DNA of 64,000 bases from Muraenolepis orangiensis (lineage: Eukaryota > Chordata > Actinopteri > Gadiformes > Muraenolepididae), in contig CM051015.1 in NCBI GenBank assembly GCA_027704905.1, positions 15,958,021 through 16,022,020 on the forward strand, given 5' to 3'. Both the position numbers and the translations under genes were made by a program. Below the pieces are notes generated by a model that saw only the letters and a program-made list of their open reading frames with translations, was not told where the DNA came from and did not search any database. Shown piece after piece: positions 49,646 to 61,700 of the stretch (position 1 is its first letter; every line of letters begins with the position of its first letter).

Positions 49646-50413
49646 TCATTGTCCTTGACGGATCTGTCGAAACATCCGAGTTTTATATATTTAAAACAGG
49701 TATGTTCAGCAAACGTACGCTTATATGAATACGTGGGTTAATACACGGGGAACCGCCTGACACTTGCCTAACGCGAGCCCCCCCCCCCATCCTTGGGGAC
49801 ATCCTTTAGGTGACGTAAGTCGTTTACATTCCTATAGAAGTGTGCGCCCTCCCTCCCTCCAGAATTAATTTGTGTGACATTAACCATTAAACCAAGGTAA
49901 GATATTTTTAATTGACAGGATGCACAGCATTTTCAATCTTTGAATAAACACATGGCAAACACTCCATGGTATTCAGACAGCCATACAGTCAAATAATGCT
50001 AACCCATGAACACAGCTTTGGTTCCATTACCCATTGAGTGATATTAGAAAGAAAACAGGGATGAGTAAGCAAAGGAAAACGAGGAAGGTTACAAAAGAAG
50101 AACTGATATAGGTCAAAACTAACTGAAATTGAATCTTAATATTCCAACTGTCAAATACAAAAACGTAACTCACATCAAGTCAGCCTTTCCAGTTAAACAA
50201 ACATGCTGCTCCATAAACTTGGTCAATTTGTGAACTATGAACAACCAAGTTCTTCTTCACTAAATAAAGTTCACATAGATATATATACATATAAATCAAA
50301 AAGAAAACATTCGGAAGGACACTGCAATGTGATGTCATGTTTGATTCATGCACTTGCCTAACTATCAAAACAAACTGAAATATATATATAAAATAACAAA
50401 AGCCTGAGGGACG
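49646..50413. other. intergenic DNA between itgb5 and the unknown gene
   Basis: AT-rich with no exon-like signal. An ATTAAA hexamer on the minus strand near 49905 is the best candidate end for a transcript coming from the right. Confidence 0.4.
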
Positions 50414-51225
50414 TTATTCAGACAACTTAACAATCGTCCACACCGTAACACAGTCAGCTTGGTCATCATCTGGTTGAAGCTGGGCGAGGCACTCCGTACC
50501 TCCTGCTGATCTGGGCTGCAGCCCGGCGCCTGGAGAGGGGAGGGAGGTGAAGGCCATCTCATGGCTGACTTACTCCCTGGCTAGGACTTCACCCTAACTT
50601 AGGGCTGGACCATATGGAAAACATTTATCATCAAGATAATTATGGGGAATTTTATACACGTTCAAAACATATCAAGATATGTTTTAGAATAGCGATTTAC
50701 GCTAGTCTAACTGAGAGTATACAGAGATTGAGAAGTATGGTGTCAAACTTGTTTCTAATTCTTACTGATGTTTAAAACCTCATTTTTGACACCGGTCACC
50801 AGTCCAAGGACATATCTTCTCATCATAATTCATATTACTATAAAACTGCGTGTCACGAAGCCGATATCTTAATTCCATGACCGTACAATACCATTCAAAG
50901 ACAATATTGAATTATTGCTCTACCATACCTCTTGCACTTGGACGTTGCCATATTGTACGTAGCTTATGCCAACTACATCAAGGCTAACCTCAACCCTAAA
51001 CCTTACATGATGCCTTGAATATATTTAACAGAGCATTCCTTAAATAGACAACCTACAATAAAATGTAAAAAAAAACCATGTTTGGCTTAAACACAACGGG
51101 AGCCGTGTTTGAACTGCATATTGCGACAACATGCATCACAAACTATGTCCTGAACAGGCATTGTAGAATATGCTCTTCTCACCTGGACCTTCGTGATACT
51201 GGAGCTGGTCATGGTAGCGTTGGCC
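50414..51225 (-). CDS. two possible alternative 3' exons of the unknown gene
   Basis: Two GC-rich islands with good splice signals lie downstream: 51225-51183 (acceptor CTTCTACAG, donor GTGAGA, 43 nt) and 50529-50414 (acceptor CCCCTCTCCAG). They join in an open frame ending in VWTIVKLSE and a stop at 50414-50416; a second frame is also open across them. How they attach to the main gene is unresolved. A variant polyadenylation signal (ATTAAA, minus strand) near 49905 could end this transcript. Confidence 0.3.
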
Positions 51226-51671
51226 CTGTAGAAGGTCAACTTTGAGTTTCATAGGTTCTCAAGCTATTAAAATTTTTCTCAACAGTCAATGCATCACGCA
51301 TATTTTATGAATTGGTTCGCATCACCCTCTACTGGCTCAAGTGTGACTTGAAACATACAATGAATCATGATGAGTCACTGCCCTCTGGTGGCTATAATGT
51401 AAAACATTCCCTAAAGTAAGTCATGTTGGGTCAACCGGTTGCTGGAGTAGCAGTAATAGTAGTAATTAGCTATAAACAGAGCCACCACAAACTCAGCCAG
51501 CAGTAGTAAACTAAACAAGTGTCTAACGGTTTTGAAGCAACACCATGTAGACCACTGTAGAACTACTCATTAAAATCCCCAGCTTCATTAACTCACTCGC
51601 ACAACTGTAGAACAGCTCTGTAATGACCCCCCCCATAATTTCTGCTATAACATGCTGGACCCCAGATTACA

Positions 51672-51838
51672 TCAGACTCTATCCTTGCCTTCTTTTTTCA
51701 TCCCATCGTCGCTCCCCGAGCGGGTGTCTACTGGGCCGGCCGGAACTGTGGCAGCGCTGGGGTCAAGGTCCTCTTTAGCATCATACCACGTCTCGCTGGC
51801 GCCCAGCTCCTGAGACTCCTCCGTCTGCCAGGCCACGT
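51672..51838 (-). CDS. unknown gene, exon 12 with stop
   Basis: Encodes residues 488-541 (VAWQTEESQELGASETWYDA then KEDLDPS), ending TGA. The acceptor (CTGAAG) has a poor pyrimidine tract. An internal donor-like GTATGA inside the exon could give an alternative 3' end (see the two exon-like islands downstream). Confidence 0.65.
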
Positions 51839-54775
51839 CTTCAGTCACGAGAGCCAATGTGCAGCCGAAACAGATCCATTAATATACATCGATGACATGG
51901 AGAAGAGGGTGTGGTTGCAGCAGCTCCTTACCTGGCTGCTGTTTGTCGTCTGCTTCGAGCCCAACGCCAGGCCCACTGTGCTTAGGCATAAGGGAAGCCC
52001 CCATGCTGCTGGTCACCTTGGATATTGGGGCCTTCTGTCTCTTCCCCGCCTGAGGGCCGCTGGTGGCCTGTGTTGGTGAGTTGACAGAGAGAGGCTCCAG
52101 GGACATGCCTGCCAAGATTTTGTTCGTCTCATTGTAGTCACAGTGCAGCTTCTGACAAACACTCAGTAGCTCTGCGGGAGTGCCCTGGGGCCTGCAGGAT
52201 AACAAAGGCACGTTGATGGTACACCGGCTGATTCTTATTTGATGGCAAGTCTTGGGTTACTAGTAGAGAAGATACGATATTCAGGAGATATTCAAATTAA
52301 ATAAAAACACACTACCGGCACATGTTTGTCACTAAAAGTTGGGCAGTTTAATATATCTATTACACTATTAACACTTTCACCTCCATGAACTTCATTCATG
52401 GAGGCTAGTTGACCACGACGGAGCCACCATACCAGTATTTGGTACCAATGAGTAGCCGTTTTAGCTCCTGAAGTTCCTTCTGATCACACTGGAGTTTCTT
52501 AAATTCCTAAAAGCGGAAAATCAAAAACATTAAGCAACAGGTGAAGCATGTTGATGAGCGTGTAGAGTTTTCCCAGCTCCTCGGGCCTGCAACTGTACCT
52601 CAGCCAGGTAGTCCAGGTCTGCCATGCGGACCCGTGTGGAAATATTTCTGTCCGCCGTGGCCGGCGACGTCGTCTGGGCACCTGCCGATACACACCTGGG
52701 CGTCTCCGTGCTGACGGGAACAGCCCTTTCGACTGTGCACCATTTCGGCCCCGTATCCCCTGGGATGGAATTGGGTTGCTTGGCGCCGACGCTCACACCG
52801 CACACCTGGGGCCCGCCGCTACCCTCGGCGTCCTCCTCCAGGACACTGTGGAAGTCTGTGGTCTCCTCCCGGTCTTCCCCACCAGCGCCCCCCGCGGTGA
52901 GGGGAGAGGACAGCAGGCCCGGGGGCTGGGCGTGGCCAGTGGCCAACACGCCACAGCTCTCTGAGCTTCCAACGGTGGCCGGAGCGGAGCTACCTCTGGA
53001 GTGGCCGAGCTGTGCGGTGTACGGCGGGCTGCCGTCGAGGCTGTAGAACTCAGAGCTACTCTTGTATTCCCCAGCTGGTTGAGAACAACTGGAGAGTACA
53101 GTTGTCAATTTGACACCATTTAATTACAGTTGTATGGAGATTAAATATATAAAATTTGCCTATTGAAGTTTGTTTAATCAATGCCAGCGTGAGCACGGCC
53201 AGTGGCAAGTCAAAAGTGCAGCTCGTGGCACTTTTGACTTTGACAGCTCTCGCGAAACAGCATAAATACTCACTATGACGGACCGGCCTCGGTACAGTCA
53301 GAGGGGTTGCGGTGCAGAGGCCAGGGTGCAGGCGTGGATGTCCCCCAGTGAACCAGGTGTTCTAGTTCTGTGTCCAGAGATCCCCTGGCCTGGGCTGAGT
53401 CCTTGTACAGTGCACGGATGCTGCGGTCCTCCTGCCAGCCTTGTGTCTGCCCCACCGAGAGACAACACAGCCGTTAGTCAAGTGTGTTTGTTGCAAGCAT
53501 CTCAGTGAGTGCAGTGGTTCCATTTGTTTCATTTGTTTCATTGGCGATACGTGGACACTTTTAAGAGATGTAAAACCTATGAACATGCTTAGCTTGGTTA
53601 TATACGCAATTTCACACTAACCCTTTCATTTTATATTACAACCCCCATTCAGGGGAGTCAGGACTCAAGTTGGGAACCCCTTCAATAATAATAATACAAA
53701 ACAACTCAAAATGATAAGACCTTTGAATTGCGTGACTCTTGGGGCACGGCCTGAGGGGTGTTGGTAAAACCGCCCAGCTCTCGGCGGTCATCTGTTAGAA
53801 AAACAACCATGATGAAGCATCGTTCAGAGTCTACTAAAGCGGTAGAACAAATGCAAACATGGGCTCAAAATAGGCCTGACGGACAACCGGCACCACCGTT
53901 CTCCGGTAGAGCTCCTCGGCATACACGGATCCGCTGGGTCTGAAATAATAATAATAAAAAAAAGGTAGATGCCAGAGTAAACAGACCGTTACTGACCTAT
54001 GCGCACATTGGGCTCTGTCTGAGGCCTCCGCAGCAGGTCCAGGTGGCTCAACATCATGGATGTGTGTGGAAGGTGGTTTCCACAGCCGTCTTTCAGGTGT
54101 AGAAGAAGCGGTCAATCGTCACTCACACAGCACTCCACTTACCCAAACCACAGTAAAACCCGAGTATACGCCTTACATTTCACAAAGACCTTTTGCTGGT
54201 ACAACTCTAAGGCAGGGTGTCTTTGGAGAAACAGACAGAGTCCTCCACCATCTAAGACAGACGGACACAAAATAATACAACATGATGCGACACACGTATA
54301 GTGGTCATGGGGATACACACGCAGTGTTGTCATGATCATGTCAAAAAACCATCCCAGCGTACTACCTTGTAAGAGCCTCTGGTCCTCAAGCGGCAAACGT
54401 AAATACCAGCTAAGCAGCACTGGGTCGTTTAACAGCAGGATCCGGTGAGCTTGCACCAAATCAAAAATAGACCTGGATGTACAGAACTTCATCAGCATAA
54501 ATACTGCATGTGTGTATCTCTATATTCAGCCATGTGTGTGGTGGCGTACCTATTCAGAATGAATTCCCTGGCGTCCTCTGAACACACGAACACACACACG
54601 TTTTATTGGCGCAAACACAACTTCCAACGTGCACCATGTTCAGAAGATTGCTATGTTTTCACCGACCAATATGTTCAATATGAGAGTTTGTCCTTCACTT
54701 ACTTGAAACGCTCAAGGCTAATGTATTGATTAATACAGCCTTTTCAGATGGTTCGTAGATGTTCGTAGACCACAT
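51672..54775 (-). CDS. unrecognised 12-exon gene, 541 aa, between itgb5 and etv5
   Basis: Function unknown; I do not recognise the family. Exons 5' to 3': 54775-54703 (Met exon, acceptor after 54778), 54577-54550, 54472-54366, 54251-54177, 54089-53997, 53939-53925 (15-nt microexon), 53791-53721, 53446-53274, 53088-52599, 52506-52433, 52191-51932, 51838-51672. All junctions are GT-AG, phases agree throughout, and the total is 1626 nt (541 codons plus stop). Residues 1-125 look globular and helical (IFDLVQAHRILLLNDPVLLS, then GLCLFLQRHPALELYQQKVF); the FLQRHPALEL pattern recalls small winged-helix domains, but this is weak. Residues 213-365 are low-complexity, rich in Ser, Gly and Pro. Residues 366-420 are charged and coiled-coil-like (EEFKKLQCDQKELQELKRLL). 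The tail has SETWYDAKEDL. Coding may begin further upstream. A distant likeness to RBM44-type proteins was considered but not established. Confidence 0.75.
51932..52191 (-). CDS. unknown gene, exon 11
   Basis: Encodes residues 401-486 (PQGTPAELLSVCQKLHCDYN then ETNKILAGMSLEPL), then a polar linker. Strong donor GTAAGG. Confidence 0.75.
52433..52506 (-). CDS. unknown gene, exon 10 (coiled-coil-like)
   Basis: Encodes residues 376-399 (EFKKLQCDQKELQELKRLLI then GTKY). The acceptor CGCTTTTAG is strong; donor GTATGG. Confidence 0.75.
52599..53088 (-). CDS. unknown gene, exon 9 (largest, 490 nt)
   Basis: Encodes residues 213-375, mostly disordered Ser/Gly/Pro/Thr-rich sequence. It starts with GEYKSSSEFYSLDGSPPYTA and ends with the more structured RNISTRVRMADLDYLAE. 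The reading frame stays open for the full 490 nt and base composition is GC-rich compared with the flanking introns. Confidence 0.75.
53274..53446 (-). CDS. unknown gene, exon 8
   Basis: Encodes residues 155-211 (TQGWQEDRSIRALYKDSAQA then ELEHLVHWGTSTPAPWP). Donor GTGAGT, phase 2. Confidence 0.65.
53721..53791 (-). CDS. unknown gene, exon 7
   Basis: Encodes residues 132-154 (DRRELGGFTNTPQAVPQESR then NSK). Acceptor TTTTTCTAACAG; donor GTCTTA is weak. Confidence 0.6.
53925..53939 (-). CDS. unknown gene, exon 6 (15-nt microexon)
   Basis: Encodes only PADP between split Asp and Tyr codons. It was chosen because this is the one donor (GTATGC) that keeps the frame open into exon 7. The alternative donor 2 nt away, and read-through, both meet stops or the wrong phase. 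Confidence 0.5.
53997..54089 (-). CDS. unknown gene, exon 5
   Basis: Encodes residues 96-125 (GCGNHLPHTSMMLSHLDLLR then RPQTEPNVRI). Donor GTCAGT. Confidence 0.7.
54177..54251 (-). CDS. unknown gene, exon 4
   Basis: Encodes residues 71-94 (GGGLCLFLQRHPALELYQQK then VFVK). The alternating pattern suggests helix-turn-strand. Donor GTAAGG. Confidence 0.75.
54366..54472 (-). CDS. unknown gene, exon 3
   Basis: Encodes residues 35-69, a hydrophobic helical stretch (SIFDLVQAHRILLLNDPVLL then SWYLRLPLEDQRLLQ). Phase 1 donor GTAGTA. Confidence 0.75.
54550..54577 (-). CDS. unknown gene, exon 2 (28 nt)
   Basis: Very short exon encoding DAREFILN between split Lys and Arg codons. Acceptor GTGTTCAG, donor GTACGC. 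Its phase exactly joins exons 1 and 3. Confidence 0.65.
54703..54775 (-). CDS. unknown gene, exon 1 (start codon)
   Basis: Encodes residues 1-24 (MWSTNIYEPSEKAVLINTLA). It lies just inside an acceptor (CTTCCAG before 54778), so a 5' non-coding or further coding exon upstream is expected. Donor GTAAGT, phase 1. Confidence 0.65.
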
Positions 54776-54778
54776 GTC

Positions 54779-56649
54779 CTGGAAGACAGTTCAGCACGGG
54801 ATCACTCAATTCACCAGTCTGCCGTTAAACAACACTGTACGTCCTACAACAAACACCCAGGTGTAAGACGGACTACACATGCCATCTTTTACCTCTCTCT
54901 AGTATAGCATATTTAGTAATAGTTAATATGGCGACAATTAGTACTCACTTAATTCAACGCGGTAATGGCTGCCTCTTCTGAACTGCTGTGGGTTAATTAA
55001 ACACCACTCATATCACGTGTGGTCTTCCTTTTGTCCTGTCACAATCGCAGAATTATTATATATAATATTATCCATTATTATTAGTAGTGCGCCATGCTTT
55101 TTAAACACAGTCCGATTTTAATCTAAATCGGTATTTGTCACATACACAGTGAATTTGTTTCTCGATTTTTAACGTTCAGGAAGCAGGAAGTGTGACATAG
55201 GCCTATAGAACCCATCCTAGTATTAGGAGCAGTGGGCAGCTATTACATATACAGCGCCCGGGGAGCTGTGTATGAAATGTCAGATTAAAAAGAGCATACC
55301 GGTTGTATGTTGACATCCGTGGAATCATTCCGGTAGAAATATTGCAATTTTTAAATATGGTCATGGTGCTGGGTGACCACGAGGGGTCACGTGAGTCAAC
55401 GGCCTGCAAAATAAAGGTCAACTAAGGACAAGCTGGTCGACCATCATTGCATCGAACATGACCTAAAATTCATTGTATACTATATAAGCATATGCAAAGC
55501 CTTGTTCCCTTTCCCTGTGAATGTAATAATATTAATATAAAACAAAGGTTTTATTTGATCAGAGCTGCAGATTGAGCCCCCCCCCCTGTTGATGGACAGT
55601 TTCCACGGTGACGTGACATCCTCAAAGGCTCAATCCTCTCCTTCGTTCTCGCTAAGTGGATCACGACCGTTAGATTAGGATCATGGCTTACGAGAGAGGG
55701 CCTCTGAAGAGTAAATGTTTCAACAAAGAGAGGACACTGTGGGTGATGAAATATGGAAATAACGTCATGGTTGAAATGGGGAGGGGGGGGGGGGGACACA
55801 ACAGGGCAAGGAATTAACCCGTATGGTTCACTTTTGTTGTTTGCTTGTCGTTTTTCTTTTTTCCATAACCAAACTGTGCTTAGCCCTAGACTTTCAACCC
55901 ACTCCCAGAAACACAATGCAATAAAGAACAGCTAGACAAGTGCACATTAAGTATACATCACTCATAAATAAGGACAGTGCAGCAATACAGATAGGGAGAA
56001 AGGGAGAGTGAAACACACACAGAATATCTGGGCAGGGCGTCTCCCTTGGGCACAGTAAAAAGCCTTTTATAGCATTCAAAAGCACTCCTCTCCTTTCCCT
56101 CAATCAATGAGAAACTGCCTGCCTCTATGATTGAACAGTAGAGCTAGGCTTTCACGCAAGACTCTATGCGGAGCACAGAGACATTCAGTCTTAGTAGTTA
56201 CTAAACAGCAAATGGCGCACATTGATGCCATACATTTATTTCTTCAAAAAACCACCAATGTGAAATGTGAAAATGTTTTTCCTGTCACGCTAGGCTATTA
56301 ATGACGCATGCCAAAAGGAATGCACTGGAAAATGTTTCTGAACAAAAACAGCAAAAATATTCAGTAAATCACCTAAAAAGTAAAGTAAAAAAAAATGTAG
56401 GAATATAAGTTAGGTACCAAATGATAATATTTGATTGTAATAACTAGACCAGGGCAAACACACCATTGGTTTAGGGTTAAACCCCTACTTCCTCACAGAA
56501 TGAAATGATCACAAAGACCGGGTGACATGTGACTCAGTAATGAGGCAGGTCAAGCACATGGGGGGGGCCGGACCACGGCAGCTGATCAGCTGACAGTCGG
56601 CATGCTGAGAGAGAGAGAGAGCGAGCGAGAGATACCAGGGACTGCAGGC
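54779..56649. other. intergenic stretch upstream of the unknown gene
   Basis: Holds the expected 5' UTR/promoter of the unknown gene, with no element that I can pin down. A motif at 55180-55205 (GGAAGCAGGAAGTGTGACAT then AGGCCTAT) matches one in the hAT element near 2150-2176, so part of this is dispersed repeat. Confidence 0.4.
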
Positions 56650-58513
56650 GGTGGAGCAGAAAGGACATTTTTATTGTACCCAGTACAGATGGTCATTGAG
56701 TCAGCAGTGTAAGATACATTTTGGAGGAAGGGAGGGACCAAAGCCTATACAAGTGCAGACACTGTTTGGGCTTGACCAGATGCAATGTTACTCTCATCCG
56801 AAAAAATGCAAATGAAAAAAATACATAGCGAGAGTATCAGCCACCACTGCGGTCGACTTTGTTTTGCGCACCAAGCACTCGCCATCCTAAAGACGGGAGC
56901 TCCCTCGTCCACCCTGCAAGCCAAACAGCACTTTGTCTTGGGCGAAAACCGTCCACAGGCCTATTGTCACAGGGAGCCAGGTTAGGTTTCTCATAGAAAG
57001 GTACCGTTATACATAGGTGGAACTATACATCGTATATATTCAAATCAAAAACAGATGCAGACTTATAGCAAAAATATATATATTTGATATACGTTTGTCT
57101 ATTTCCCCATTTAGAAACAATGTCGCATGTGAACCAAGACATTTTTTAAAATAAAAACAGCAGAAACGTCAGAAATGTCTTCTTTGTCCAAAAAAATAAA
57201 AAATGATGTTAAAAAGCGATATGTTAGTAGACAACGCGGTCACTGTTGAGCGTACCATGCAAAACGAAAGCAGAGGTCTCTTGTCGACCACATGTGATTG
57301 GTAAAAAAGGAGATAATGTCATTTAAATTGTATTCACTTTCTTTTGTGCATGCAAGGTCTTGATGCTCCTGCCATCCTGGGGCATCAGAGGAACAAGTAC
57401 ACCGCTGACAAAAAACATTAAATACCCAATCCAAAGAAAACAATGCAACCATTTAATATACATAATGTGGGAACATGGTACGAATACACTATGGGCACTG
57501 GGAAAATATGAATATGTAACAATGCATCCCGTTTGAGACGGTGACAAAAGGAGTGCTTATGGTTTAGTTTGTGGCTGATAAGGACAACAAAGGACTAACA
57601 AAGGACTGGAACAAAGTGTGGAGTGGAGTGTGGCGTTGACACTTAAAAAAAGGAGTGTTGGCTTTTAGCACGGGAGAACGGCCAGTAAAGTGGTTCACTG
57701 GAGGCCGGTCTGTGTTTACCAACCGCAATCTTCCTTCCATCAGGAATCCCCCAGTCACTGGTGAAGGTTTGGTTAATATTGATAAAAACAGGGGGAAAAA
57801 AATGAAACACGTTGGAATATCTACAGATGCGTGGACTTGAGTTATGGTTGATTCTTTTTTGTAATATTTTTCTTTAAATTAAAAACCCTTTTAAAAATGT
57901 TTTTTATATTCCAGAGGGGTCCTCAAGAACTGAGGGAATAAAAAAGAAACAAAAGGCATATATAGAACAGTGCTGCATTTTACACAATCTTTCTCAGAAT
58001 TAAAAACTCCACATTTTCCACTATAGGTTAGTCAATTCTCTTAGGAAAAGATTGTCACAAAGTCTGAACAACTCTTGCACGGAAGCCAGTTCTTGTTTGC
58101 ATTGTTGCGCGACCACTCTGCTAGCTTTCGGTTTGGTCGCCATAGTAACAGCAGGCCCCTCCCCTCCATTACTCAGGGAGTGATTACAGTGGGCGGAACC
58201 GCCTTAGTCCAATCTAACCCTCACCTCTTGCAACACCAACTCGCTCCCTCACCCTTCACTTGATAGTGCAAAGACTTCAACTGTGTGCATTTTTTTTCTC
58301 CTTCCTTTTCCCGCCTGGTTTTCTGGAGAGTGTGGCGAGTCTTAATCAGGCAGTCCAGGACCAAGAAGTGGGTCTCGATGGCAAAAAATAAAAATAAAAA
58401 GGAAAGGGAGGTGAACTTGGTTTCCCTGGGTTACTGAAGCTGGCTTCACAAGACTCTAGGGCTGTTTTGAGTGTGTGTGTGTGTGTGGAGCGTTGTGTGA
58501 GCCCTCGAGGCAT
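56650..58513 (-). other. etv5: probable etv5 3' UTR with AATAAA at 56670-56675
   Basis: A non-coding, AU-rich stretch follows the etv5 stop. The minus-strand AATAAA at 56670-56675 would give a 3' UTR of about 1.85 kb. No other gene is visible here. Confidence 0.5.
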
Positions 58514-58747
58514 TCAGTAGCCATAGCCGTCCGGGAAGGGCAGGCTGGCCGCACACTGCTGCTCGGTGCCGTCCAACCGATAGGGGGCGTTTTCGTCGTA
58601 GTGGCTGAGCGGCAGGGTGTCGTCATCCGTGCCGGGCATGCTGTCGGGGTCGGCCTTCAGGCTGGGCCTCTGGTTGTCGGGGAAGGCCATGGAGAACAGG
58701 GCCTCGGGGTCGCACACAAACTTGTACACGTACCTCTCGCCGGCCAC
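58514..58747 (-). CDS. etv5: etv5 last coding exon: ETS end and C terminus
   Basis: Encodes VAGERYVYKFVCDPEALFSM, then an acidic C-terminal activation tail with DTLPLSHYDE, ending FPDGYGY and TGA. Confidence 0.96.
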   Translation of the reverse strand: MAGERYVYKFVCDPEALFSMAFPDNQRPSLKADPDSMPGTDDDTLPLSHYDENAPYRLDGTEQQCAASLPFPDGYGY

Positions 58748-61700
58748 CTGAGGAGGGGACGTCAAGGGATGGTTAGCTGCCTGGGTAGTTTATGAGCATG
58801 TGGTGGTAAAATACTTTATTTATCCCGAGGGAAATTAAGGTTGCAACATACAACTTTGGCAGGTAAAACCATGAACCGTTCACAAACACAATTGTCATGT
58901 GGGGATAAAGGGTCAGAGTTATGACAATGGTCTAGAAAAAAGTTAACTAGGTAAACAATAGTCTACGACGCATGACACGTACAATTAAATATATGTCAAC
59001 CCATTTTGCACCATGGCAAAGGACCGTTCCCGGGTAGCACCAACAAAGTAACTTAGTAATCATTGATTACGATGCAAGAAAGAAAAAAGGGGCTGAACCT
59101 GCCTTTACCTTCTGCATGATGCCCTTCTCGTAGTAGTAGCGCAGGGAGCGGCTCAGCTTGTCGTAGTTCATCGCCGGCCTGTTCTTCTGGATGCCCCAGC
59201 GACGGGCCACCTGGGGTCAGACATGAGCACACTTTAGTTGTAGCGCGCGTAAAGAGATGATAACATGGTGGCGAGCATGCGGCGGGGGTGAAGGGAGGAC
59301 TCACCTCCTCGGGCTCGATGAGTTTGAACTCCATGCCACGGCCCGTCCAGGCGATGAAGTGGCCGTTGGCGGGGTCGTCCAGCAAGGTGACCAGGAACTG
59401 CCAAAGCTGCAGGGAGCCGCGGCGCTGATACGGTGGCCCGTCGCGGTACACCAACGGTTCCTGCTTTACTTTACCTACGGGTAGAGAGAGGGGATGAGAG
59501 AGCGCGAGAGAGAGAGGGAGAGAGAGACACCCAGATGGAGAGGGAGGAAAAGAGGTGTCAGTAAGCACGGTTCTCTACCACAGCCACACTGTGGTGAGAA
59601 ATTCCTGGCAGCAGGCGACTGTGAAGTGGCCCGGCTGCTCATTCTGCTCAGACGTGCCACTGCCATTCAGCCAGAGGACTTTACTCTCCTCCCAATGTGC
59701 AATGGTATCGACTTGGCTCTCATTTCACTTCTATGCAGCATATTAGGACAAATGTTTTACTGGTACGATGTGCACAATGTGCATTTATTTGTGGGTTACA
59801 TCTTACCTTCCAGTCTCTCAGGTACAACGCAGGCATCGTCAAAGTAAAGGTGAGGTTCTCTCTCGAAGGAGAAGCCTGTTGGTCGGTGAAAGGGGTAAAC
59901 AGTCAAGTAAAGGCGAGAGAGGAAACGTCAGACATGACATAACAGGGTAGTGCGGCCGGTTGTGGGAAACTAGCCATCCATTTAAAATGTGACCCGCTCA
60001 CAGGCATCAACAACAATATCACCGTTGGCATCATTTAAAATGCTGCTAAATTCTTATTCTTGAATCCATATACTTCCACTGACTCAAAATGTCAAAGCCA
60101 ATGCATCAGGACTGGAATACGCCAATCAGCTAACCCTTTGGCTGTGCAAGACAAGTTAGTGGGTGGACTGTGTGAGCAGGTCTTCTCGGATACTTACTCT
60201 CATGGTTGTTGGGGTAGAAACCTGGTCTTCCAAAGGACGACTGACAGTTAGGCACTTCTGTAACACAAGGAGGAGGGGTGTGTTTAAAAGAGGAGCAATA
60301 GCCAAACTCAATGCCATTTAATATTTCCATCATCCAACTCACATTGCACACCAAAATATTTGTGACATTTTTTACCATCACCTCTTAAATAAAGCAGCTT
60401 TGATGTCCCTAACCGTGAATTGGCCATTCTTGAATACTGGAAACATGGGGTCCGAGTGCCGGTGTGAGAGGTGATATTGATGCAAGTAGTGGACATCAGC
60501 AACCCTTGGCTCTTGGTGGTAACCATGGAAACACTGACGGGGCCTTTGGATTTGCCCACTGCCCACCCCTGCGGTTTCTTAGACAACTGGCATTGACGCA
60601 ACAGCTGGGCCGAAGAATGCCTACCCTACACCCACGCTCAGAGACCGACAAAAACGGAGGGGCCTCTTGGGAGTGGACAGAGCCCTGCCCAGCATCACTT
60701 GCGTGTCCCTGGATAGGATTAGCAGCAGGGTCGCTATATTAACTCTGATTGACAATCAAGTTAGGCCTGTTCCCCCCAAGGGGCTGAGATCTGTCTTCCA
60801 TTTGCGGTGTCACTGCAGATCCTCATTACTCGGCTTCCCGTAAACTGATAAGAAAACCAGGGATCAATCAGTGTTCAAGTGTTTCCTCTAGTGGCCCTGC
60901 CCATTTCTTTTAAGGAACAGGGTGTCTTAAGGGACCAACGGAGGATCTTGATTCCTATTTCTTATAAAACGCTGAGAAGACAAAAGTACAAAAAAGGCAT
61001 CTTAACTTTTTGGAAATGTAACCAATCGTTGATGCCAACCTACGTGTTCTTTTGGCGCAAAGCTGCTGCCAACGCAGTAGTTCATGGGGGTCATTTACAT
61101 CCAGTGACGTTGGCATCTCAAGGCCATTAAAGGGCCAAGAGGATTTATCATTACATCACCAGCCGGCCCGCATTGAGTAACGCAATGGCGGTAAAAAGCA
61201 GTGCCACAGAAGGGAGAAACCTGTTTCAGGAACATGTCGGCCTCAACGTGGAGGAGGACGTGGGCAATGAGGAAGAACAGCTGGCGGCGTGGGAGCCGGG
61301 CTCAAAAAAAAAAAAATTAAAATAAAAACAGAAAAGTGCATAAGGATGCTTGTAGCACCAAATAAGCACCGTTTATGGTTCAGACCGCGATGAGACTTCG
61401 GTGGATTTTGATGAAACTGCGGCATTCCAGCCCCTTCCTGCTAAAGTTAGCCATGTATTAGAATCCTTGAATCGTACAGTAAAACTGTATCGCTCGACTA
61501 TATAGCGCCTCTAAGCCCTTCGTGGCCAGTGGCCCAGATCTATTTCAAGGTAGGTACATTGAAGACGTGTCTCCCAACCTGGCTGGCTGACCCACTTACT
61601 TTTTGCCCTTGGAGGCTTAAGCTGCTCTAGGAGAAGACCCACTTCTACTTTCCATGTGTGGGAAAGGGGGGGGGGGGGTGGGAAGATTAGGACCTCTAGT

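Noticed and set aside
55203..55421. Minus-strand open frame upstream of the unknown gene as a possible 5' exon
   Set aside because: No phase-matched donor to the Met exon could be identified, and the region contains dispersed-repeat sequence.
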